From Branchinecta lynchi (lineage: Eukaryota; Arthropoda; Branchiopoda; Anostraca; Branchinectidae): a stretch of DNA of 64,000 nucleotides. The DNA is taken from the NCBI GenBank assembly GCA_023053575.1, contig JAKZAP010000014.1:1240001-1304000 (forward strand). The letters run 5' to 3'. A model generated the notes under the pieces. The model ran no database searches and was not told the origin of the DNA. It saw only the letters and a program-made list of their open reading frames with translations. Shown here piece by piece: positions 38,501 to 50,500 of the stretch; position 1 is the first letter of the stretch, and every line of letters starts with the position of its first letter. The translations under genes were made by a program, and so were the position numbers.

Positions 38501-41500
38501 TCACGAAGTTTCATCAAAATATCTCATTCCCGTCGAGAGAAATAGCGCACACAGACGGACGGACAGACAGACGGACAACTTTTGCGATGTCATAGGTATC
38601 CCTCCACTTACGCTTTGGGATCCCAGAAAGAAATTGACCGCGCACGATTACGGTGTAGAATGCAGACGCCGATCCCTCATACTGTTGCTTATATTGGTTC
38701 TGGTGACGACGCTTTTAAAGGACAACTCGCACTATTTACTCTTCAGCTTACAGTATTAAACAATATTTGAATACTTAAAACTATGCTTTGCTTTCAACAA
38801 ATAACCCACTTTTTTGTCTGTTTTAAGCTTTTTCCGAGACCTGTTGACTTGTAGCGAAAACAGGGAAACAATTTACATAACAGTTTGTCTGATGAAAAAA
38901 CTTCTCGCAGACAACCGTCGACAGCGTAATACACAACTAAGGTAGCAAAACACGGCAAGTGGGATAATCAGCGGGGTTTTGTTAGAGGGGTTAGAATGCG
39001 CCTTACAAAATTGGGGTCTCCGGGTTTAGAAATGTATGGAGTGATTGTTGAAGTAGGTTGTATTATTGTGTTGTTGTTTTTTTTTCCTATGCCGCCGATT
39101 TCATTTTATTCCGATAACTGGTAAGGGTCTAACCTGTGCGGTTTTACGGAAAGTGTGGACCTTAAGCCGGATTGATGAGTATGACATTACATTTTAGAAA
39201 GCTACGTAGAACTCTTGCCAAAGTATGGTTTTTGCTTCCTCGAGCCAGAGCCTACGGTGTGCAAAGTGAAGTGGAGTTATGTAGCCCATGTGAGAGAGGA
39301 CTATCGTAAGTTGCCAACCTTTCGTTCCATGGCTTTCGAGTGGAAAGCTTCGTTCTAGCATGCAAGCAGGCAGGCACCAGTTTCAAATTGAAGATGGACT
39401 AAAATCTATAAGTGTTAAATATATGCGGCAGTTACCCGGCCCCACAGCCAACATATCTTCTTTGAGTGATAAATAGAAAAATTTACAGAAACAAAAAAGT
39501 GGCTTTTTCCCACGGGTCCGAAAGTGCTGTCATATATTGTTTCTATCCATTTCTGTTCGCGATATCAGCTGAGTTTATCATTCTTAGGGACTGGGGATTG
39601 CGGCAGAGAAATGGTATCAGATGTACCTCTTAAACTTTAAAAGTTCTCTCATTGCTAAAGAAACTAGAGCTTATCCTTTGCTCCTTTCTAAGTGGTGACG
39701 TTAGAAAGCTTGGCCTACGCCAAAAAAGGCAACTTTTGAACCAAGACTGGTAGAATTTTTGTTTGTCCACAGCAGTCAATAGCCGTTGATGAGCTGATCA
39801 AAGTATATGTCATCCATTTTTTGACAACTTCAGTAGTAAGGTACACACTGAAACCCAAAATAGGCGATACCAGTTGTGAGACATGTATGGGACTTGTAAG
39901 CAACAGTCGACTGTTAGCTCATCATCATCTTCGGCATATGAGGGGTTTGCAGCTTTTGCTAGTTGGTGTACCTGTTATTTGTTTCCGGTGTATTCTATGG
40001 TAAGAACAATTTGGTTCTGTTGTAAGACATGCAAGGGACTTGTAAGTACTAATCGGCTGTTATCATCTTCAGCGATGAGGGGTTTGTAACTTTTTCTAGC
40101 TGGTGTACCCATTATTTGTTTCCTGGGAACTTGATGTCTATTACGGGAAAGGGACTTGTAAGTCAGAATCGGTTCACGAGAGGCTAGAGATTTGTGCCAA
40201 TTGGTGCACATTGTATTCGATTTCTATAAATCTGACGGGAAGAAAGTTTGTATCGATGATCTATCGCTGTAACCTAGGATTAACTTTTTACGCAATGGGT
40301 ACAAACGATAAATGAGGTAGTTTCGTAATAATTAATAGCGTCATCTATGGTATTTTAATCCTGAAAAGTTTCGGATAGCTTTATAATACCAAATAAATAT
40401 ATAAGATATTGTTCCAAGTTTTCTGCCGTCAGGATGTCTACGATTGAAAAGGATAAACTTCAACTGACTCTAAAGTCAATTTATTCCCTTCTTCCGATAT
40501 TCTTTTATTGTTGTTTTTACAACGCTGAGGAATAGCTTTTAATCATGTGATTACTGATTGTGTTCTTCTTAGAACATACCATTTTAAAAGCTTCGATAAC
40601 TTCGACAACTTCAGCAATTAACCGACAGCGAAGAAACAAAACCAAAGTGTTGCTCTCGCAACACTTTAGTCGGCGAAGCCGGACAAAGGTTGCCGCAACA
40701 CTTCACGTTGCCCAGGCAACGTAGGTCTAGTTAGTATAGGTAAGACAGGTCCTTTAAAAGATCTGGCATTTCTTCTCTCCCGTCCCGTGCAGGTCCCGTG
40801 TGTTGTCTTGTCCCGTGTTTCCATGTGATATTTGCTCTTGTTGCCGCGTTCGTTCTTTTTTTCTTCTATTTTCCCTGTTTTTGTTTTGTGATACGGTAAT
40901 TTTTACTGGAGTTAACTGTTAACTGTTATAACCGAGATGACTGTTATAACTTTTTCGAACAGAAATCGTCTTTATATCATTCTCTCCGGAGGCTGATATG
41001 ACTCATATCATCCTCTTTGGAGACTAATATAACTTAAATCATCCTCCCATATGTACCGCTAACTTTCTGTGTGAAGATTGTCAGGTATTATACGACCCTA
41101 TTCAGTCAATTAAGCCAATCGATGATTACTAAAACTCAAGTCGGTCATAAAACGGTCAGATAGTAAATATGTTTTGAATCTGTGGTTTAAATAAATTCTT
41201 TAAGCCATTCGCAACTACAGTTCGGGACACCTGCATTTTGACATCTCGGGAAAGAGGGAAGAAGCATTTTTCGTACCTTTCTTAGTAAGATTTGCTTCTT
41301 TCGTAAGATGTCTACCTTTAAGCTTTCTTCGTTTTACAGGACAGTCGAAAGCGGAAGAAGGAGTACATCGACCAACTAGAAGACCAAGTCCGAGAATGTA
41401 ACCGAGAAAAGGACCAGCTTGCCAAACGGCTTACTCAGCTTGAATCTCAGAACAAAAACCTGATCCTGCAACTTAGAAAACTTCAAACTTTGATAACCGG

Positions 41501-44500
41501 CAACTCTGGCAAGCAGACACAGACGTCAACTTGTATGCTGGTCCTCATGATGTCACTGGCCTTACTGCTTGTCCCGAATATGAAATCGGACAAGGAAACC
41601 ACCTCACTTGCTGAAGCCGGGCTTGAACTCAAAATGCCCAGTGGCGGTAAGGTCCCTTTCAAGCTGAATGTTGCTTTTTGTAGGTCTGCTTTTGTAGGGC
41701 GCTTCAACAGGGTTTCTAAATTATAAGTATTAGGAAGGTACTATATACGGTACTTTAGGGGACTTGGAAACTACAAGGAGGGCGCTAAACTGTATCATGT
41801 CAAGCGAATCAGACTGTTCACGAGCAAGTCCAAAGTGCCACACAGGGCAAAAGTATTCCAGAAGTGGGCGTATGAAAGAACTATAAACTCTTAGGGCATG
41901 TTTTGGTGGGGCTCCATATCGGGATAATACTTGAGGGAACGGAGTTAACTCTACTTAGCACAACTTCAACCTGTCCATCCCACTTCAAATCCGCCTTTAT
42001 GTGAACTCCCAAGACTTTAAGTTCATCAGTTACAGTACAGCAGGGGTCAAAAAGGCAGATTACATCCCGACAACTGTCTGGTGAACAATAATAAAATTTG
42101 TCGACCAGTTTTAGAAAAAAGACAGATGGCCATATCAGTCCCTACTGTCCCTTTTTATCCATACAAGCGAAACCTCTGCGCGTCGGAAGATACGGTTTGG
42201 ACGCCGGAGGGAGCCACGTGTCTTGGGTTTAATTACACGACTATTTACACCTAACGTACGTATTCTTTGGCTTAGTCATGGAAGTCTGTCGGGGGGTCGA
42301 AGGGGTTTAGATATGTTGTTCAAACGTCGTATGATGATCAGTGGCTAAACTAGCCCATTTTCGTGGTGGGGGGTGGGGGGGGGGCAAACCCAGATTTTAC
42401 CGACAAGATTTAACGATTTCAAAAAGCGCGGCAACGGCGCACGTTCCCCGTGAAGGATCTTACAACCGTTGTAATAATAAGCTGTAGCATATCAGTTGAG
42501 ATGGTTTTTAATGAAATTAATGAATTCGCCAGTAACTTCCTGGCACCAATGGTTATCACATAGAACCAGGAACATACTATGCATTCAGTAGTCTTGCAAA
42601 TGAAAGACCAAAGGGATGGGATCGATGGGATCCCAAAAGTTCAAATTTGATCCAGACAATTGGGTCTTGTCTTCGCCAGATCCAGTCTTCGCCAGACTCC
42701 TTGAACACTTTTTCTATTAAAATTTAGAAAAAGATAAAGGCAAAATAGCTAATCATAAGAAAACCAAGTTCAGATATGGATTCAGCATGTGTGTTTACCC
42801 CTAAAAGTCATATCTATTTTGACGAAGCAGATCGAAACTTCCTGCCTTACTTCTGCCAATTTTCCGGTTTCGGCGGAATTCCGAAACTACTTGTCCGGCG
42901 AAAAAATAAAGCTCAAAAACGAATTCAGCATGTCTCCTTACCCCTACATCCAACCTCTAATCAACTTTACTTTTAACAAATTTTCCGGTTTCAGCCGGAT
43001 TCCGAGCGATCTATACGTCCGGTGAGAAAATGGTTGTCATATGCGAATTCAGCATGTCTACTTACCCACAAATCGAACATCTTATCAAATTTAAATAAAA
43101 CTTTTACTTTAAACAAATTCTCCGGTTTTGGCCGGATTCCGGCCGAACTAATTGTCCCGCGAGAAAATAATTTTCATATTCGGGCTCAGCACGTTTCCTT
43201 TCCCCTTAATCGAACCTCCAATCAACTTCATATTACTTTTCACAAATATTCCGGTTTTCGCCGGATTCCGGGTGAACTATTTGTCTGGCGAGAAAATAAA
43301 TTTCATATTCGGATTCAGTATGTCTCCTTACCCCTAATTCGACTATTTTATTAGCTTTTTAAAAATACTTTGTGTTGCCCCTTAATTTTAAACCCCTCCC
43401 CACCCCTAAATATATAGCTACACAGCCCATCTTTGAACTTAACCTGTACTTTGACCTAAAGAGTCCTCATGCCAAGTTTGATCAAAATATCTCAACCCCT
43501 TCGAGAGTTATCGTGCTAACAGACGGACGGACAGACGGACAACTTTACGATGTCGTAGGTATCCCTCCACTTACGTTTTGGGATTTAAAAAAGTAGTGAT
43601 AGACACCGCGACAGATTACTTCACTGCTTAATTTACGCGGCTGTCTTTTTGGTTTTTGGGGGGTCGAAAGCAGCATCTAAGAGTTCGTAAAGTTTGTCTG
43701 TCCGTCTGTTACCATGATAACCGTCAAAGGGGTTGAGATATTTTGTTGAAATTTGGTATGGAGGTGCGTTGCATCAAAGTACAGGTGAAGTGAACTGGCA
43801 ATCCAGTTTTATGGAAACTTGATGGCTGATGGGAGCAGATGCCCTAAATTTGCTGCTTCTGTGTCCGAACGAGATCCGATAGCTGAGTGGAAGGTAGGAG
43901 GGGTCGGGTCAGAGTAACTTTGTGATGTGACGCTTCAAAAACCAAACGTGTGCATGGGCGTTAGAAAGTGCTCGGATTAGACTGAACAGTGTTGCAAGGA
44001 GGTCTCAGAAATATTGTAATACGAGTAGGGGCCGAACGGAAAGAGTGATTGGGATAAAACTTGAAAGGTACAAAACTCATGGGACCTAAACAAGTAATTT
44101 GAGGCCCAAACCGGATCTGACGTCCGTTGGGTGAAGGTGGGGCTAAGGGGTACCGGACCGGTAGGCCCACTGGAAATTTTTCGGAAATGCTCCGTTCTAG
44201 TGACGCAGATGCCAGATATGTGCCATTTATGTGTCCGAACCTCTTCTTGACATTATGGTCGGGCTGTGGGGTGATTGTGGGTCCTGGACATTTTCTTAAA
44301 CGCTTAGGGACCAAATTGGATGAACGGTTGATATAAACTTGGCAATACGGCGCACATGTGACTGAATTGTGTTATTCAGATACCCTTGCCTGATTCAGCC
44401 TCGGTGGGCCGAGTTGGTGGGGGTATCACTGACGGGCATTTGGAGCTCGAATAAAGTGAACTATTTCCCGGAATGGTAAACAGCCAGATCAACCCGAAAG

Positions 44501-47500
44501 AGCAGTTTATGGGTGGGAACAGAAACCCCTCAAGAACAATTCGAGGAAACAGGTTTGGCGGTGTGGTTGGTTTACCGTCAAGGAACAGAAAGGAACGATG
44601 AAGTGTTTGGTTAGTGCATTTTCGGATTTACCGACGAGAATAGTCCAGTCACCGCATCAACAAGTCTGCAATGACGAAGATTTTCATCCATTCCGGATGT
44701 AAACAGACCGAAAAAGAGAGTTCCCATTTTACCGACAAGACTTTTCCCAGTCACTGTTTCGAAAAAATAAAAAAACAAACAGATATCAGGATCTCGATCC
44801 GATCATGGGCTTGAGTTCCCGACAAGGCTTTTGTCGGTCTCATCTCCGCACCGACAAAAAACTCTGATTTCCAGACAAGAAGCTTCCTGATTATCGTCAG
44901 AGCTTCTGTCGGTATATGAAACGGTATTAGGAAAGTGTTTTTATCAGAGCTCTTGCCGGTACTAAAAACGGAATCCCTGCACCGTCTCCGCACCGAGAAA
45001 CTCTGTTCTTTTTCCATACAAGAAGTTTCCTGATTTACTTAAAGAGCTCTTGTCGGTATTGAAAATGGAATCCTTGCACCGACAGACGTTGCCGATTTCC
45101 TTGCAGTATCATTATTTACCGACAGAGTTTTCTTCAGTATCAGAAACGAAATGAGGAAAGTGTTTGTCAGAGCTCTTACCGGTACCGAAAATTAAATCTG
45201 CTCACTGTCTCCGCACCGAGAAACACTGCCAATTTTCCGACAAGAAGTTTCCTGGCTTACCGACAGGGATTTTGTCGGTATCAGAAAGGGAATGCTAAAG
45301 CGAGCCGTACCGACAAACGCTGCCTATTTCCCAACAGGAGTTTCCTGTTTTACCGACAGAGCTTTTGTCGGTATCAGAAACGATATGAAAAAAGCGTGTG
45401 TCGGTGCTTCGCACCGACAGACACTGCCAACTTACCGACGAGATTTTTCGTGGGGGGGGGGGGGCAAAGCTACCCCCCCCCCCCTAGTTTCTCCGCTGAT
45501 GATGATTCACTAGCAAAGTACAGGCCAAGTTGTACATGGGGTTCCTTTAAATATTGAGAGGCAGAGGGGGGCTCGAATTAAGGATAAAAGAAAAAACGTA
45601 TGTTTTATAAGCTAATGAGATAGTCGTTTAAGGGGTAAGGAGTCCCGCTGAACAAATGATTCACCCTAATTCGGCCGAAACTGGTTGAAGCTCAAGTTGT
45701 TTCTGAAGTCGATTAGAGATTCGGTATCGGGGTGAGGAGACATGCTGAATTGAATTTAAAATTTGCCAAAACCCAGAAATTTGGACTGAAAGGTCCCCCT
45801 CTCAATATCCGTAGCTATTTTGCTCTGTATGCAGTTTGCCGGGAATGCTGCTAAATACTAAGAATTTTGTCAAAGTAAAGGATCTTTCTTAAGTCGATTA
45901 TAATGAGATATGGGAGAAAACATCCTTACTGAATCCATGTCTGAACTTGGTTTTCTCATCGTTGTTTGGCCGTAAGTTGCCAAGAACTCACAAAACGGTA
46001 ACATTATTTGTTGTACATATTCAAACGGTGGGTTATGGATAAATAGCAAAATGTTAAAGGGGTCTGGCGAAGACTCAGAAATCAGCAAAATCCGATTGTC
46101 TGGATCAAGAAGTCCATATAAATATTAAATTTTTGGGATCCCATCGAAACCTTTGGTCTTGTTACTGCAAGCACTTAAGGGTTTCCCCTTTTGCCAGAGA
46201 GGGTTTGGTACCGTGTGTGAGGTGGGGGGGGGGGGTAGCCGGAAATCCACCGCCATATACTTCCCCCGAATTTTGTCCCCTCTCGAACTCGTCTACCTCG
46301 TCAAGCTGCTGAGACTGTGTCTCGGTTACAGCCAGTGTTAGCTTTGCGAAGAAGGTAAGCTCAGAGTTTCGTCCCCTCGTTTGTTCGTTTATACAACTCG
46401 GAGCTCATTTGAACGTTCTTATTTTATTTCATTTTGTATTTTATTAGTTGTATTATGAATGAATGAATGATGTATTTGCAATTTAAATCCATCATGCATG
46501 TCATTGAGCAAATTTGTGATAAGGCGTCGGTATAAATGCCGCAAAATTTTTTACACATGTAGGTTTTGTTACGATGCAGAATCAACCCATCGGCTTGTTC
46601 GTTCTATTTTTAAAATTAAATTTAACTGAATTTAATTGGTACGTTGACTGGTTTGAGCTTGTTTACCACAAATTCTTTCCTCCAATGCGGCCAACCCTGT
46701 GAGCAAATTTGGTAGCATAAAAAATGGTCTTTTTACCGCACACACAATGCTAATCATCCCTACTGTCACTATCGATGTTTAAAACCCCAAAAAGCACCGT
46801 CAAACAATTAGCAAATTAAGAAAGAACAAACATCAAGTTTCCTAGGTTTGAAATAATCCGGTCTGGACTAAATCTCAGCCGATTATCCGAGACAGCCTTA
46901 TGGCACGTAGGGAGCCAAGGATCAAAGTAATGATTTCCCTCTAATTCTCCAACTGTTTATTACAAATACAAATAAAATAAAATACCAAGACCAGTGTGGC
47001 ACTCCTGAAGACTTACAAGAAATAATCAATACAGTCTTCTAATACTTTACTAATCAGACATTTTTTCTCGAGCCAAAAGAGCAACCCGGCCATCAAGTTG
47101 AAATCGAATCAAACTGGTGGCTTGCGATCTTTAAGAAAAGGTAAACAGAATGTTTGGATGAGGATTAGGTCTGGAATCAGAAAGCTGCTTGGAGTTTCCA
47201 TCAGTAATGACCTACGCTGGGCTCCACATATAGACTACATAGGAGGGAAGGCAGGTGGCCTTCTCAAATACCTAAAAAGATTCGGTTTCAGCGCTCATGC
47301 TATGGTGGATTACTAAAGACGTATGTGCGGCCGGTTTCTGAATACGCGTATAGCGTATGGCATAGCTCTCTCCAGTGAACAAAGCAACCAACTGGAGAGC
47401 CTTCAGAAGTTCAGAAGAGAGCTTGCCGCATTGTACTCGGTCACGTGTACGTTGATTAACTAGCCTGCAGACTCCAAAGCTAGAAACACCCAACCAAAGG

Positions 47501-50500
47501 AGGCACGATCTCACCATGGCATTTGGATATTCCCTCCTTCTGTCTCCAGACCATCGCGACATCCTACCGCCTTTTTACACGACGCCCGGCAAACAAGAAA
47601 AGTAGAGCAGAAACAACTCCTTAGAGAACCCGATTTCAAGTCTTCTCAGCGTTTTGTAAAATCCTTTGTACCATATTTCGTATCTAATCATAACAAAGCA
47701 GTGTTTGACACTTAGTTTATTTTACTTTGTATTAAAGGACACCTGAACAATGAAACCATACTTGAACACACCATGGAGAATGCATTTACAGACATGGCCA
47801 CGGAGAGCATTCTTCTCCTGACCGTGATGTTTTCAAAATAGGGATGTTCGTTTCTGGAGGTTTGCACATGCAGACTCCAAGACAAAAACCGCAATTCATT
47901 CAAATCTTGTACAGCGCTGGCCGGATCGTATTGGAATTTCTTCTAGATATACGTTTGGGCTAAACTGGTTAAAAAATATTCCAGATGAAGGGTTGAATGG
48001 AGACATGTGTTCATTTCAAAAATTGTTCGCTACTGAAATAAGGACAGATGTAAAATGGAGCAAAAATCATAGCTTGGAAACACTATTTCGTATTTCGATT
48101 TGTTTTCTGCAGGCAATGTTAACGGAAGTCATACAGATAGGGATGATACTTGGTACTCTTCATTCAGGTGTCCTTTAGTCGTTGTTTTATTTATTTTTCA
48201 AACCATTTTTTTTGACGTACAAGGTTATTTTTGTTCTACAGAAATATTATGTGAAATATACTTATATATATAATATACTAAATATTCCGTTCCTTTTCAG
48301 TTCGGTCCAGAACACTTCTACAGGACAGAATATTGGATGGCCTTTCATCGGTGGCCTCAGATGAGGATCTGGATATATTCTCCAGTGAAGACGACTCCGC
48401 CGTCGAAGGCGAGGAGGTAGTAGTGAGCGGCCCGTTCAAGCGGCGCCTTTTGGAGCTCATGGACCACGACTACGTGGCTCCATATCCGCCAAAGAAGCGG
48501 CGCTCCAGGGTGAAAGGTTAGTAAAAAGGGTTGTCATTAATTGCGTTTTCGCAGATACCATGTTATTTGATACCACGGTCAAAAGGCGTTTTTGCAGTTA
48601 TCGTGGTATCAAATATTCAGATACTACGGACCGACCGTGGTATCTGAAAAGTCATCTCACTTTCATCAGATTTTGTCAGATTGGTGAGAAAGAAGTTTAG
48701 CACTTAGTGATGTAACTGGATATCTGTTTTTCTTTTGGGATGACTTCCAAAAGTGCAATTTGGGCAATAGTCGTTTTTGCAGAGCACCGTGTATCACATA
48801 CAACGCTAACTGCAAAATCGACTGATTGCAGATCCAGTTACCGTGGTAGCAGATACAATGGTATCAGCAAAAACGCAACTAACAGTTATTTGTTACCGCA
48901 AAAGCCGAAAAATTGGTTGGGGTATTCAAGGTCCCAGCTTCTTGCTTTCTGTTCTAGCAACCTTTGGGGGCATGAGTTTTATACATATATAAAAAAATAA
49001 ATTCTTCAGACCAGAAAATCTGACAAAAATAAATTCACTACCCAATAAAAAAAAAAATGTTTTGAGAGCATCTATGACATCAGTAGCGATGACTGCTGCT
49101 CTCAAAAACTAGCTAGACTTTTTTCTTATTTTTTTTTTGACCAGCGCCGCCGACGAGAATCTCAAGTAGACCGGAATTCCTTTCATCATGAAAGGATTCT
49201 CGTCCCGCTAGACTTTTTTTCTAGTCGTCCTTAGTGAACGAAATCCTTTCCGAGTTAACCGGAATTCCTTTCTACTCGACGGGATTTCTTTTCCGTGTAA
49301 ATGCTACATTACCCAAAAACTCCACTGTTCAAATTTAAATACCTCTTCACATAAGCATAGCTCTACTGTATATCTTCTCTCAATTTCAATTTTCAGTTTA
49401 TTTTCAAAATTCCTTGACGGGCAAGCCGAACATTGGATTTTTCGTCATGAATATAATAACATCAACCTCTTTGTCATAATTTTGTCATAAATAACAAACT
49501 TATATACAATTCGAATCACTGTAAGTGATCATTCACCATTACACTTACATCAGAACTAAAAATCAAATATCAAATCTAAACTAAAAATCAAATCTCTCGC
49601 CCCACGATGACGGAGGCCCCGCGGCTCGATGGAATTTAAGATAAAAAAGTTTGTGGCGCCCTGATTAAGAACAAGAGCGATCGCGATGAACAAAACGTGT
49701 GTATTTAATGTCCTTTCCAACAACTTGTCTTCTTCAGCACTGCATCATGACTAGATGTAGACCCTTAAAGTTTAACTGAAAAGCTAACTTATTTGTGTGT
49801 CATATAATTGAATACACTGAATTATTTTGATTTTGGGGATTTTTGGATGGATTGGGGGATGGAAGGTGATTTTTCCCTCCCCCCTATCAAATGTTAGAAG
49901 TCGACCAGAACGAGTGGCAAGTTCTAGGGCTTCCAAGCTCTTTCCCGTATCTACAAAAACACGCTATATATGCAACAAGTTTTATTCCCGAGTTCGTGAA
50001 ATATTTTAACGAAGCGTGAATTCTTTCAGCCGAACAGACATTAGATACATATATTGTAATTTTTTCTGTTTGTTTGGCAATAATCGCAAATTTGATTTAT
50101 AACCACGATAGTCGATTTTTACAATAAACTTTCTATCTGAAATCTGTCGTACCCTATTTCACCCAATATTTAGTTCCAGTTAATTTAAATGATAGGTTAG
50201 GTTAGGTTATTCTTTATTTTACACAAAATCACATTAAACAACTTATAACAAAAAAACATAAGAACTAAGCGATACATCTTCAGATAAACCAGTCACCCGA
50301 GAACCTGGGCGTCCAGGTTGTCCTGGGGGTGACCACTAAATGCACAATACCGGTCACATAACGTTGTCAGCAGTGGAATCAACCTCCAACCACAAACAAA
50401 CCAAAACAACTCAACACAAATAACTTTCTCTCCTCCACCTGGGCAAAAAAAAAATTAATATATTAATGTAATCTAAATAATCTACTAATTTAAAATATTT

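Noticed and set aside
43961..44314. 117-codon minus-strand frame
   Set aside because: It sits in a diverged tandem repeat element. Proline-rich text reflects G/C-rich repeats rather than a protein family.
44600..45440. CRISPR-like regular palindromic repeats
   Set aside because: Spacing is irregular, spacers are related to each other, there are no cas genes, and the window is eukaryotic.
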